A stretch of 64,000 nucleotides of DNA from CAYFPX01 sp964519895 (GCA_964519895.1 CAZFLE010000002.1:62001-126000), one strand, 5' to 3'; shown: positions 21,435-29,654, counted from the stretch's first letter. Translations and numbers: made by a program. The notes: generated from the letters alone by a model not told the origin.

Positions 21435-23042
21435 ATGAAGAGATCCCTGGGCGATCGCAGGGACTTCGCGATGGATCCTCGGGTTAGGATGAGGGCCCCC
21501 GCGACCTGGATCCCCTCCAGGTCCTCCCGATGCCTTCCAGCCGCAGTCCTGCCCGTGGAACTTCCCGCCTCTCCGGCGCTCTCCCGCGCCTCTCGCCGAT
21601 GGTCGGCCGTCACGATCCAGGTCGCCTGGACCTTGCTGCGAGACGGCATCCGTCCGACCGGCCAGACCCTCACCGATGCCCGCGAGCACGTGCTCGGGTC
21701 TCTGCCCGACAGCGTGCCCGACGACTGGGTCGACCCGCTGGCCGCTCAGCTGACCCGAGACTTCCTCGAGCGTGCGCGCACGGGGCGCTATCGGCTGCGC
21801 CCGCTGCCGTCCGCAGGCGTGCCAGCCAGCGCGGGCTGGCGGCGAGACCTGTTGACCGTGCTGGACCCCATCGGGGAGATCGTGTTCCGCCTGGTCTATG
21901 GAGACGGCCTCTCCCTGGAAGAGGTGGAGCACCGCCGGGGGATCGATCGCGTGATCCTGGCCGGGTCCCAGGAGGGCCTGCGCAGTGCGGTCCGAGCCTT
22001 GTTGCGGGGTCACGGCGTGGCCCACACCAGCTGGGACACGGCATGGGTCGACAGCGTGCTGGTGCGGCTCTCTGAGGTGCCCTCCGAAGGCTGCCAGGGG
22101 GGCGTGGAGCTCGCCGCACCTGGGGGTCGCAGCCACGCCGAGCACTGCCCGCGCTGCGGCCGGGGGCTGCGCCTGATCCGCGGCGGTCTATTGTCTCCGG
22201 GGGAGCTGGTGCCGCCCGCCGATGGCCCGGCACCACCGGCCCAGGTCCAGGTCCTCGCGCTGCACCTCCATCCGGAAGCCCGTCACTGTCGAGGAGAGCT
22301 GATCGAGGCCTTCGGCGCTTGTGCACTCCGGGCCGACGAGGACGCCCTGTTCATCGACCTGACCCGGGCCACGTCGCCTCAGCTGGTGTTGACGCACCAG
22401 GCCGAGCTTGGGCGCCCCAAGCGGGAGCACCTTCGCGGCGCCAGGCTGCGCGGCGCTGGCCGCTTCACCGCCCACGGCCTCATCGGGCCTGTGGCCACAG
22501 ATGGCCTGGAAGCGACCCGCTCCCGGAGCTGGGGCGAAGTGGACGGGGTCGGTCCGCTGCCGGAGCCTCTGCCGGAGCCCCCGCCCGTGGCCCGGTGGTG
22601 GATGGCCGCCGCGCTGGCCGTCATGCTGGCGTTGCTCGCTGGCATGGTCGCCTGGCGAACCGGTGGCCCAGAGCCCGTGCATCCACTCACGGTTGCCTTC
22701 CAACAGGGCGGCGGCGAGGTCCTGGCCCGCTTCGACACGTCCGACCGGGCCCACCTGTTGGTCGTGGTGCGGCAGGGACAGGAGCTGGCTGTGCTGTTCT
22801 CCTCGACTCGGCCGGCCGACAAGGGTGAGCTGGGCACCGGAGAGGGGGACTACGAGGTCCACGTGCCTGGGGACCAGCTGCTCCTGGCGTCGGGGGCGAA
22901 GCCCTTCACCACCCTCGAGCCGGTGCTCATGGCCGTGTCCACCGAAGCCGATCCCCTCGGGGCGCTCAGCCGTCGACTGAGGGCCGTCCAGCCTCGCGCA
23001 GACGTGGAGGTCCAGGGACAGGGCCTGGGCGCCGGCCTGTAA
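21435..23042 (+). CDS. Membrane protein with sigma-region-4-like segment and ZAS-like zinc motif
   Basis: Up to 535 residues from ATG 21435; GTG 21555 (495 residues) is also possible. A segment around residues 135-195 (LLTVLDPIGEIVFRLVYGDG, then LSLEEVEHRRGI) resembles the helix-turn-helix of sigma-70 region 4. It is followed by H234-x3-C238-x2-C241, the core of zinc-binding anti-sigma domains (zf-HC2). A Pro-rich stretch leads to one membrane helix (about 388-410), and the C-terminal ~125 residues would be extracytoplasmic and beta-rich. This could be an anti-sigma factor carrying a sigma-like domain, but no free sigma gene is adjacent. Homology calls are by eye; the function is inferred. 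Confidence 0.6.
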   Translation: MKRSLGDRRDFAMDPRVRMRAPATWIPSRSSRCLPAAVLPVELPASPALSRASRRWSAVTIQVAWTLLRDGIRPTGQTLTDAREHVLGSLPDSVPDDWVDPLAAQLTRDFLERARTGRYRLRPLPSAGVPASAGWRRDLLTVLDPIGEIVFRLVYGDGLSLEEVEHRRGIDRVILAGSQEGLRSAVRALLRGHGVAHTSWDTAWVDSVLVRLSEVPSEGCQGGVELAAPGGRSHAEHCPRCGRGLRLIRGGLLSPGELVPPADGPAPPAQVQVLALHLHPEARHCRGELIEAFGACALRADEDALFIDLTRATSPQLVLTHQAELGRPKREHLRGARLRGAGRFTAHGLIGPVATDGLEATRSRSWGEVDGVGPLPEPLPEPPPVARWWMAAALAVMLALLAGMVAWRTGGPEPVHPLTVAFQQGGGEVLARFDTSDRAHLLVVVRQGQELAVLFSSTRPADKGELGTGEGDYEVHVPGDQLLLASGAKPFTTLEPVLMAVSTEADPLGALSRRLRAVQPRADVEVQGQGLGAGL

Positions 23043-23053
23043 AGTTGCTCCAA

Positions 23054-23089
23054 GGGAAACATGTTTCCCGGTAGCGACAGGAAACATGG
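23054..23089. promoter_or_regulatory. Palindrome plus direct half-site (likely enhancer/activator site)
   Basis: GGGAAACATGTTTCCC at 23054-23069 is a perfect 16-base palindrome. GGAAACATG recurs at 23080-23088, 25 bases after its first copy (23055-23063). Both lie about 70-105 bases upstream of the predicted start of the sigma-54 promoter at 23133, as expected for an enhancer-binding protein. Confidence 0.6.
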
Positions 23090-23132
23090 CCCCGGGACGT
23101 CGCTAAGATCCTGAGATCAGGCCTGGGGCTCC

Positions 23133-23148
23133 TGGCACGGCCCTTGCT
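23133..23148 (+). promoter_or_regulatory. Sigma-54 promoter (consensus match)
   Basis: TGGCACGGCCCTTGCT at 23133-23148 fits TGGCACG-N4-TTGC exactly, with GG and GC ten bases apart. The transcription start would be near 23159, two bases before ATG 23161, so the following ORF would be read from an almost leaderless mRNA. Confidence 0.8.
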
Positions 23149-23160
23149 CACTCTCTGGTC

Positions 23161-23427
23161 ATGCTGCCTGTCCACGAAGAACAACCTGCGGTTCAAGGGC
23201 ACCTGGTCTCAGGTCTCCTGTCCCATGGGTGGCGAGCTCTCCGGGGGGGGGATGCGGTAGCGGCCGAAGGCTACTTCCGCATGGTCCTCGCTCATCGACC
23301 CGATCACGCCGGTGCAACGGCGGGTCTCCAAGCTGCGCTCGGCCAGGACCCGAGCACCCGCAGCGAAGGGGCCGCGGTCGGGCTCACCTGGTTGCTTCGG
23401 GAGCCTCGGCAGGCAGGAGCCGGCTGA
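23161..23427 (+). CDS. Small TPR-like protein under a sigma-54 promoter
   Basis: An 88-residue ORF. The middle (GWRALRGGDAVAAEGYFRMV, then LAHRPDHAGA) reads as one TPR-type helical pair. No signal or membrane segment is visible. The ATG lies at the predicted sigma-54 transcription start, implying leaderless translation. A run of nine G (23243-23251) early in the gene could promote slippage. The stop codon is inside a strong nested hairpin. Coding is plausible but not certain; the transcript could instead act as a regulatory RNA. Confidence 0.5.
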   Translation: MLPVHEEQPAVQGHLVSGLLSHGWRALRGGDAVAAEGYFRMVLAHRPDHAGATAGLQAALGQDPSTRSEGAAVGLTWLLREPRQAGAG

Positions 23428-23450
23428 ACGCAGCCGGTTGTCGAGGCTCC
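23400..23450 (+). terminator. Nested hairpin at the end of the sigma-54 unit
   Basis: The outer stem GGAGCCTCG (23400-23408) pairs perfectly with 23442-23450. The inner stem CCGGCTG (23420-23426) pairs perfectly with CAGCCGG (23431-23437) around an AACG loop. No T-run follows. It could terminate or stabilise a ~290-base transcript starting near 23159. Confidence 0.5.
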
Positions 23451-23527
23451 TGAGCACCTCGTGTGTTCTGGATATCCTGGGGGGAAGCCGTGGCAGGACG
23501 GCTTCCCTCCTCGCTCTCTGGGCTGGG

Positions 23528-23533
23528 TACAAT
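23528..23533 (+). promoter_or_regulatory. Possible -10 element for the divIVA operon
   Basis: TACAAT at 23528-23533 matches the -10 consensus at 5 of 6 bases, 15 bases before ATG 23548. The bases 17 upstream do not resemble a -35 hexamer. Confidence 0.3.
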
Positions 23534-23547
23534 TACGCTGCCCGGCC

Positions 23548-24018
23548 ATGCGCATCACCCCTCTGGACATCATCCAGAAGCAGTTCGCACCTTCCAAGAA
23601 GGGCGTGGACGCCGAGGACGTCACGGCCTTCCTGGACCAGGTCCGGGAGACCCTCGAGGAGCTGTTGCGGGAGAACCAGGACCACAAGGTGGCCCTGACC
23701 GAGCGGGACCGGGAGATCGATCGGCTGCGAGAGGCCGAGGCCGAGATCAAGGAGACCCTGCTGATGGCCCGGCGCATCTCAGAAGACCTCCAGGGCACCG
23801 CGCGGCGCGAGGCCGATCTGGTCCTGGGCGAGGCCCGACTGGAGGCCCAGCAGATCATCAACCAGACCCACGACGAGCACCGCCACCTGTTGAAGGAGGT
23901 CATGCGCCTGCGCAGCCTACGGCACCAGCTCGTCTCCCAGGTCCGAGCAGTGGTGGACGCTCACGCGCGACTCCTCGACGACTGCGAGGACCTGGCCGGC
24001 GAGACGGATGGTCTCTGA
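23548..24018 (+). CDS. divIVA: DivIVA-domain coiled-coil protein
   Basis: A 156-residue protein starting MRITPLDIIQKQFAPSKKG, the pattern of the DivIVA/GpsB membrane-curvature domain (ITPLDIxxxxF, then DVTAFLDQV). The rest is a long coiled coil rich in Glu/Arg/Leu. DivIVA proteins mark poles and septa and recruit division or envelope factors. The frame is open upstream, but ATG 23548 gives the canonical N terminus. The last 11 bases overlap the PHP gene start, so the pair is coupled. Confidence 0.85.
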   Translation: MRITPLDIIQKQFAPSKKGVDAEDVTAFLDQVRETLEELLRENQDHKVALTERDREIDRLREAEAEIKETLLMARRISEDLQGTARREADLVLGEARLEAQQIINQTHDEHRHLLKEVMRLRSLRHQLVSQVRAVVDAHARLLDDCEDLAGETDGL

Positions 24019-24856
24019 CCCCGGCGGAATCGGCCCAGCACGTCTGGACCTGCACCTCCACACGCACCTGAGCGACGGGCGATGGGCCCCTAAACGGGTG
24101 CTCGCGGACTGCGCTGCGGGTGGACTCGACGTCGTCGCCCTGACCGATCACGACCTGCCGCCGACGCTGTCGGCTGGCGCTCACCAGGTGGCAGGCCGTT
24201 CTCTCCGGCTGATCCACGGGGTCGAACTGTCCACCCACCACGGCGACGGCGAGCAGCACCTCCTGGTCTGGTTTCCCGACGAGATGCCGTCGGACTTCCG
24301 CGAGTTCTGCACCACCCGGGCCGCAGCCCGGGCCGCGCGCTACGACGCTGCCCTGGACAGCATCGGACTCGACGGCCTCGCGGTGCCCGATGCCGACGCC
24401 CGGGCGGGCCGGCGGGCCCTGACCCGGCGCCATCTGGCCCTGGACCTGGTGCGGGCCGGGCACGCACGGACCTACGGCGAAGCCATGCGGCGTTGGGTGC
24501 GCGCCAGCTGCGGACACGTGCCCGGGATCCAGCTGCCGATGGTCGAGACGATCCAGCGAGCCCGCGAAGCGGGGGGACTCACGTCCTGGGCACACCCTGA
24601 GCCCGGGCGCTGCAAGGCCTGGCTGCCCCACCTCGCCAAGGCCGGTCTCCAGGGCATCGAGGGCATCCGTCCGGGCCAGGGCCGCAAGGTGCGGCAGTCC
24701 TTTCGCAAGCTGGCGGCCAGGCATCGGGTGCTCGTGACCGGCGGGAGCGACCACCACGGGCAGCCTGGTCGCCACCTGGGTCACTTCGCTGTGAGCGGCC
24801 AGGCTTCGCTTCCGCTTCTTGGGGCGCTCCGGTCGGCGGGCGCTGGGGCTCGGTGA
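24008..24856 (+). CDS. PHP-domain metal-dependent phosphoesterase
   Basis: A 282-residue protein with the PHP metal-site motifs: HLHTH (16-20), LTDHD (45-49), GVELS (about 71-75), WAHPEPG and GSDHHG near the C terminus. It is similar in size and order to the stand-alone PHP family that includes YciV/RNase AM, which trims 5' ends of RNA or removes 3'-phosphate nucleotides. The exact substrate cannot be set here. It overlaps divIVA at the 5' end and the next gene at the 3' end (GTGA), so it sits inside a compact operon. Confidence 0.88.
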   Translation: MVSDPGGIGPARLDLHLHTHLSDGRWAPKRVLADCAAGGLDVVALTDHDLPPTLSAGAHQVAGRSLRLIHGVELSTHHGDGEQHLLVWFPDEMPSDFREFCTTRAAARAARYDAALDSIGLDGLAVPDADARAGRRALTRRHLALDLVRAGHARTYGEAMRRWVRASCGHVPGIQLPMVETIQRAREAGGLTSWAHPEPGRCKAWLPHLAKAGLQGIEGIRPGQGRKVRQSFRKLAARHRVLVTGGSDHHGQPGRHLGHFAVSGQASLPLLGALRSAGAGAR

Positions 24857-25647
24857 GGATCGCGGTGATCGGCGCCGGGGCCCTGGGCTCGGCCCTGGCG
24901 CACCGCTTGGCTGGGGAGCGGGCACGGGTCACCGTCATCTCCCGCCACCCGGCGGACCTTCCGGCCCTCTGGGTCCAGGCAGACGCAGTGAGCGGCACGG
25001 GGCTGCGCAAGGCTGTGGCAGACAACCAGGTGGTCGTCTACGCAGCGGCCGGCGAGAGCCCCAAGGACGCCGTCCAAGTGGCTCAGTACGGCCTGCGCAA
25101 CGCTGCCGTGGCTGCCGAGAGCGCGGGTGCCAGGCTGGTGGTGATCGGGCCTGCTGGCGCCGGCGCCAAGGCGCGCCATCCACTCCTGCGGGCCCATCAC
25201 GACGGTGTCGTCCAAGCCCGATCCGAGGGCCTGGCACTCCGGGTGGTGCGGCTTCCGACCTTGTTCGGGCACGGCGACCACTTGCTGTCCCGGTGGCTGA
25301 ACCGGGCCACTCGGGGTCAGCCGGTCCGGGTCCCGCGGGTCCCGGCGACCCTTCGACCCCTGTGGGTCGGTGACGCGGCGCGGCTCATCGCTCGAGCGGC
25401 GGGCGATGACGACTGGCCTGGGGACGTCGAGGTCAAGGGGCCCGAGCCGTGGACGCTCCAAGAGCTGGCGGGTCTGGTGTGCCAGGGCCTGGGCTGCCAA
25501 CCGTCTGCGGTGCCCCAGTGGGGAGGCCAAGGTCGCTGGGACCACTTGGGGGAGCAGGACACCTCTCGAGACGACTGGGCCTACCTGAAGTTGGGGGAGC
25601 GTCAGACAGTCGCGGGCTGGCTCGCCGCCGGAGGACCCGAGCGTTAG
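24853..25647 (+). CDS. NAD(P)-binding atypical SDR (NmrA-like)
   Basis: A 264-residue protein with the N-terminal dinucleotide motif GAGALGSALA (Rossmann fold), VVYAAAGES and VVRLPTLFG, as in atypical short-chain dehydrogenases or NmrA-like epimerases. The catalytic YxxxK is not evident, so it may be a regulator or a non-catalytic binder. The start is GTG 24853 in a GTGA overlap with the PHP gene. The substrate is unknown. Confidence 0.75.
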   Translation: MRIAVIGAGALGSALAHRLAGERARVTVISRHPADLPALWVQADAVSGTGLRKAVADNQVVVYAAAGESPKDAVQVAQYGLRNAAVAAESAGARLVVIGPAGAGAKARHPLLRAHHDGVVQARSEGLALRVVRLPTLFGHGDHLLSRWLNRATRGQPVRVPRVPATLRPLWVGDAARLIARAAGDDDWPGDVEVKGPEPWTLQELAGLVCQGLGCQPSAVPQWGGQGRWDHLGEQDTSRDDWAYLKLGERQTVAGWLAAGGPER

Positions 25648-25677
25648 GCCTGTGGACCAACCTCAGGAGTGATTCCA

Positions 25678-25992
25678 ATGGCTGACACCGCCGGCTTCTT
25701 CAACGAGTACATCCCCCAGAAGCTCGAGAAAAAGCCCGATCTGGTCAAGATCGGGAAGTCCATCGTGTTCGATATCGACGGCGCCGGCGTCTGGAGTCTG
25801 GATCTGACAGGAGACACCGGATCCTGTGTCGAGGGCCGCATGGACAGCCCCGACTGCACCATCACCGCCTCCAAGGACGACTGGGAGAAGCTGCTCGACA
25901 AGCCCGCCCTGGGCATGCAGCTCTTCATGATGGGCAAGATCAAGGCCGACAACCTGGGGGTTGCTACGCAGCTCCAGAAGATCTTGGCGTGA
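25678..25992 (+). CDS. SCP2 sterol/lipid-carrier-like protein
   Basis: A 104-residue single-domain protein. The pattern IVFDIDGAGVWSLDL, CTITASKDDWEKLL and MQLFMMGKIKADNL is typical of SCP2 domains, which bind hydrophobic ligands such as fatty acyl groups in a tunnel. ATG 25678 has AGGAG about 8 bases upstream. There is no signal peptide, so it is cytoplasmic. The dispersed repeat begins 5 bases after the stop. Confidence 0.88.
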   Translation: MADTAGFFNEYIPQKLEKKPDLVKIGKSIVFDIDGAGVWSLDLTGDTGSCVEGRMDSPDCTITASKDDWEKLLDKPALGMQLFMMGKIKADNLGVATQLQKILA

Positions 25993-25996
25993 TCCT

Positions 25997-26255
25997 GTTC
26001 AGGGGGAGAGGCCGCGGGCTCGCTGTCGCTCGCCTTCGCGGTCACCCCTCTGGTCCGGCGGCCTCCGCCTCCGCCGTACGTGGAAGTGGCTCAGGGGGAA
26101 CTCACCCGGGACCTCGCTGCGCTCGGCCTGCCCTCGCTGGCGCTCGGCCGGTTGAGTACCCCCTGAACCACTTCCGCTCCCGGCTGCGGCCGCCGGGCGA
26201 GGCGTGGGCGCTCCGCGCCACACCCCGCACCCGCGGCGCGGGTGGGTCTGGCGAG
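25997..26255. repeat. Dispersed structured repeat, copy 2
   Basis: Aligned gap-free with 224-470 over about 247 bases (around 15 differences). The left terminal sequence GTTCAGGGGG is kept; the right terminal inverted repeat of copy 1 is missing, as the alignment breaks near 26243 and ends at GGTCTGGCGA. The internal stem is preserved: arms 26082-26110 and 26147-26175. One pair changed on both sides relative to copy 1 (A26100-T26157 here, C327-G384 there). It separates the SCP2 gene from the convergent ABC exporter operon; no gene is seen in it. Confidence 0.8.
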
Positions 26256-26264
26256 ATCGAAGAC

Positions 26265-27881
26265 CTATAGATTTCGGCGGCGTACCCAGGTCCCGATGGC
26301 GCCGAACACCGCGAGGCCGGGGACCAGCAGCAGGCTCAACAGCCAGACCAGGACGCTGGTCTCGTCGGTGATCTCGAGGGTGCCGCGGCCGGCTTCGTTG
26401 GGGCGGATGGAGACCGTGTCTTCTTCGCCCAGGAGCCACGCCAGGGCGTTCAGGAACAGGTCCTGGTTCGTGCCGTTGTTCAGCAGGCCGTTGGACACGA
26501 AGTCGCTGTCGCCCATCACCACGACCCGGCCCCCAGCCCTGCCCGGTGCGTCCGGGACCGCCGTGGACTGCGCGTCGTGTGCCAGGGGACTGTCGCCCTG
26601 GGGCAGGCTGCGCTCCCCGACCGTGATCGCGTCGGGGTCCAGGACCTCGACCGCCGTGATGACCGGGACCTGGCCGACCTGTTCGCCGGGGTCCGGCTGG
26701 GGCGGAGCCCCCGACAGGTAGTCGGTCTCGGCCCACGCCGCGGCGCTGGTGGTGGCGATGGCGACGGCCGCCAGGCCCTCGACCTCTCGTGGACCCACGC
26801 TGCGCACGGCCCGCAGCACGTTGAGGGCGTCCCCCGAGCTGACCATCGGGTGTTCGGTGAACGATGTCCGATCGAGCACGATGTAGGTCGGGTCGGTGCC
26901 GACCATCTGGTAGCTGGGGTTGTCCTCGACCACCACGTCGTCGCCCACCGTCACTCCGTAGCGGGCCAGGTCCGCGGCAAGCCCGGGGGCGTGGGCCGGG
27001 TCCAGCAACACCATCAGCGCACCACCGCTCCGGACAAAGGCTGCCAAGGACTCTCGCTCCTGGTGCAGCAGCTCGGTCTGCGGGTCCACCACCGCCACCG
27101 CGTCGCAGGACTCCGGGACCTGGGCCGCCCGGGCCAGAGTCAGGCCGACCGCCAGGGTGCCCAGCTGCTCGAGCCGAGCCCCCAGCCCCGAGAGCCCCAG
27201 CACGTCTTCGTCGTCGATCCGGCGCTCTTCGTGGCCGGCCGTGAAGCACACGGTCTTGGTCTGTTGGGTGGTGAGGCGGACGAGCGCGTTGGTCAGGGTC
27301 TCCTCGTCGAGCACCAGCTCTTCGATGCGCTCGGTGCGGTCGCCCTGGACCAGGATCACGGTGCCCATGCGATCCACGCCGTGCCGTTGGGTGGTCAGCA
27401 GGTCCCGGTTGGGATCGATCCGCTCCACGGTGATCTGGTCCGATGCCTGGGCATAGCCACCGGCCAGGATCTCGAAGTCGGCGCCCTCGATGGCTTCGAA
27501 GTCGTAGAAGCCCAGGATGGTCACTGGTGCGGTCAGCCCCTGGGCGATCAGCACGGACTGCGACGCCAGGGTGTGGCGACCGCTCGACGTGATGTCCCAG
27601 CGCTTGTCGAAGCGCTCGCTCAACACGTTCAGGGCCACCATGACCCCCAGCGCCACGGCGACCAGCAGCACCGCGCCCGACGAGTAGCGGGCGCTGCGGC
27701 TGGCGGCCGTCTCGCCCACGGTGTCCCGATCGAGCCACAGATACACCACCAACAGCACGGCGCCGATGCCACCGCTCCAGGTCCACGGTCCACCAGAGAC
27801 GCCCGCGGTCAGCCGCATCACGATGGTGGCGATCACCAGCAAGGCACCGACGGCCCCCAGGATCCAGACGTGGCGGCCCAT
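26265..27881 (-). CDS. gldG: GldG-like ABC exporter auxiliary membrane protein
   Basis: A 538-residue protein. Two N-terminal membrane helices (about 5-25, 33-50) and a third near 65-85 precede a large extracytoplasmic domain of the GldG/ABC_transp_aux family (FDITSSGRHTLASQS-like entry written here as DITSSGRHTLASQS, FTAGHEER, MVLLDPAHAPGL, VVVMGDSDFVSNG), and a C-terminal helix ends in an RRRN tail. The family accompanies ABC-2 exporters. In Bacteroidetes gliding it works with GldA and GldF, but in other phyla the substrate is unknown. ATG 27881 overlaps the permease stop (TGATG). Confidence 0.88.
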   Translation of the reverse strand: MGRHVWILGAVGALLVIATIVMRLTAGVSGGPWTWSGGIGAVLLVVYLWLDRDTVGETAASRSARYSSGAVLLVAVALGVMVALNVLSERFDKRWDITSSGRHTLASQSVLIAQGLTAPVTILGFYDFEAIEGADFEILAGGYAQASDQITVERIDPNRDLLTTQRHGVDRMGTVILVQGDRTERIEELVLDEETLTNALVRLTTQQTKTVCFTAGHEERRIDDEDVLGLSGLGARLEQLGTLAVGLTLARAAQVPESCDAVAVVDPQTELLHQERESLAAFVRSGGALMVLLDPAHAPGLAADLARYGVTVGDDVVVEDNPSYQMVGTDPTYIVLDRTSFTEHPMVSSGDALNVLRAVRSVGPREVEGLAAVAIATTSAAAWAETDYLSGAPPQPDPGEQVGQVPVITAVEVLDPDAITVGERSLPQGDSPLAHDAQSTAVPDAPGRAGGRVVVMGDSDFVSNGLLNNGTNQDLFLNALAWLLGEEDTVSIRPNEAGRGTLEITDETSVLVWLLSLLLVPGLAVFGAIGTWVRRRNL

Positions 27882-28648
27882 CAGGTCCACCGGCTCGCTT
27901 CGACCCGCTGCCAAGTGGCGAAAAGGAAGAAGCCGATGAAGCTGGCGTAGTAGACCAGGTCCTTCAGGTGGAGCAGGCCGCGGGTCAGGTTGTCCAGGTG
28001 GTTCAGCATCGACAGAGACGCGATGACCGACCCGACCCCGTCGCCGCTGCTGGGGTCGGCCCAGGTCAGGAGCCAAAACAGGAGCAGGAGCGCAAAGCCC
28101 ACCACCAGAGCGATGACCTGGCTGCGGGTAAAGGCCGACGCCAGCAGGCCCACCGCCACGAACGAGCCCGCGAGTAGCCAGGCAGCCAAGTACCCCGAAG
28201 CGACCACGCCGGGATCGGGATCGCCCAGCCAGAACACCAGGCCGATGCAAGGCAGGGTGCCGGCCAGCATGACCGTCATGAAACCCATCGCGCCGAAGTA
28301 CTTGCCCATGACGATCGCGCCCGTGCCGATCGGACTGCTCAGCAGCAGCTCGATGGCTCCGCTGCGTACGTCTTCGGCCAGCAGACGCATGGTCACGGCT
28401 GGGCACAGGAACAGCATGAGCACCCCGGAGAACGAGAAGAACGGGGCGACCAGGTAGTCGTTGACGTTCATCTCCTGGGTGGCCCAGGGCGTCGCGGCGA
28501 GCTCGAGAGACTGCATGTGGTACAGGCCCACCATCGACGCGAAGCTGAAGCCGTTCAGCACCAGGAAGGCCGTCAAGACCACCCAGCCCACGGGAGTCTG
28601 GAAGTAGGCGCCGGCCTCCCGGCGAGCGATGGCGAGGGTCGCGCTCAT
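27881..28648 (-). CDS. gldF: ABC-2 type permease, GldF-like
   Basis: A 255-residue polytopic membrane protein with six predicted helices. The N terminus ARREAGAYFQTPVGWVVL and the segment RSGAIELLLSSPI are characteristic of ABC-2 permeases of the GldF/NosY type. It overlaps the ATPase gene upstream (ATGA) and gldG downstream. The three together form a complete exporter. Confidence 0.92.
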   Translation of the reverse strand: MSATLAIARREAGAYFQTPVGWVVLTAFLVLNGFSFASMVGLYHMQSLELAATPWATQEMNVNDYLVAPFFSFSGVLMLFLCPAVTMRLLAEDVRSGAIELLLSSPIGTGAIVMGKYFGAMGFMTVMLAGTLPCIGLVFWLGDPDPGVVASGYLAAWLLAGSFVAVGLLASAFTRSQVIALVVGFALLLLFWLLTWADPSSGDGVGSVIASLSMLNHLDNLTRGLLHLKDLVYYASFIGFFLFATWQRVEASRWT

Positions 28649-29535
28649 GGGGTGCGCTCTTCGCCTGTCAGGCGCAGGTAGACGTCCTCGAGGGCGGCGC
28701 GACTGGACAGCTCCAGCAGGCCATAGGGCACCGCGGCGGCGGCGATCTGCTCGCGCTGATCGCCGGTGGTCCGCACCCGAAAGCGGCCCAGACCCAGGGA
28801 CTCCACGTCGCCCAGGGCGGCCAGGGCCCGTTCGGCCCCGTCGGGGCGGGCCAGCTTGAGCTCCACGCCGCCGGTGGCCTGGCGCAGCCCCTCCAAGGTG
28901 TCCTCGGCGACCTTGACCCCCTGGTCGATGATGATCGCCCGCTGACAGACGGACTCGACCTCGGCCAGCACGTGGGTGCTCAGGATTACCGTGCGTTCAC
29001 TGGCCGCCAGGTTCCGGAGCAGTGCGCGGATCTCCACACGCTGGGCCGGGTCCAGGCCGCTGGTGGGCTCGTCGAGGATCAGCACGTCGGGATCGTGGAC
29101 GAGCGCCTGGGCCAGGCCGACCCGCTGCCGGAATCCCTTGGACAGGTGGCCGATGATGCGGTGGCGGACCCCTTCGAGATCGACCTGGGCGAGGGCGCGA
29201 TCCACCGCCGCCGAGACGTGCCGGACGCCCTCCAGGCGCGCGGCAAAAGCGACGTAGTCCGCCACGATCATCGCGTCGTAGAGCGGCGGACGCTCCGGTA
29301 GGTAGCCCACCCTGCGCTTTGCTTGGCGGGGGGACTCGAAGACGTCGTGACCTGCGATCCGCGCCGTGCCCGCACTGGCAGCCTGGGCCCCTGCGAGGAT
29401 CCGCATGGTGGTGGACTTTCCGGCGCCGTTCGGCCCCAGGAACCCGACCACCTCGCCTCGGCCCACCCGGAACGAGACGTCCCGAATGGCCACCGTGGCG
29501 CCGTAGCGGCGGGTCAGTCCATCGACTTCGATCAT
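28645..29535 (-). CDS. gldA: ABC transporter ATPase, GldA-like
   Basis: A 296-residue ATPase with Walker A GPNGAGKST, Q-loop region GYLPERPPLY, signature LSKGFRQRVGLAQA, Walker B VLILDEPTSGLD and switch His in STHVL. The tail of about 80 residues resembles the regulatory extension of GldA-type ATPases. First gene of the operon gldA-gldF-gldG, divergent from the MopE-like cluster. Confidence 0.95.
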   Translation of the reverse strand: MIEVDGLTRRYGATVAIRDVSFRVGRGEVVGFLGPNGAGKSTTMRILAGAQAASAGTARIAGHDVFESPRQAKRRVGYLPERPPLYDAMIVADYVAFAARLEGVRHVSAAVDRALAQVDLEGVRHRIIGHLSKGFRQRVGLAQALVHDPDVLILDEPTSGLDPAQRVEIRALLRNLAASERTVILSTHVLAEVESVCQRAIIIDQGVKVAEDTLEGLRQATGGVELKLARPDGAERALAALGDVESLGLGRFRVRTTGDQREQIAAAAVPYGLLELSSRAALEDVYLRLTGEERTP

Positions 29536-29597
29536 GCGTGGGGCCTCGTCAACCGGGCCCAGGTAATGCCTCGGATCCGCACGTCAAGGGGGTCGGG

Positions 29598-29626
29598 TTG
29601 AGGTTCGAGCGACTCGCAGGTACGCT
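29598..29626 (+). promoter_or_regulatory. Sigma-70-type promoter for the MopE-like cluster
   Basis: TTGAGG (29598-29603), a 17-base spacer and TACGCT (29621-29626) precede ATG 29655 by 28 bases. The -10 hexamer is identical to that at 12722. No other promoter is evident before 41203-45270, so the four genes may form one transcript. Confidence 0.5.
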
Positions 29627-29654
29627 CCATCTGCCTCGGGCACCGAGAGGTTTC

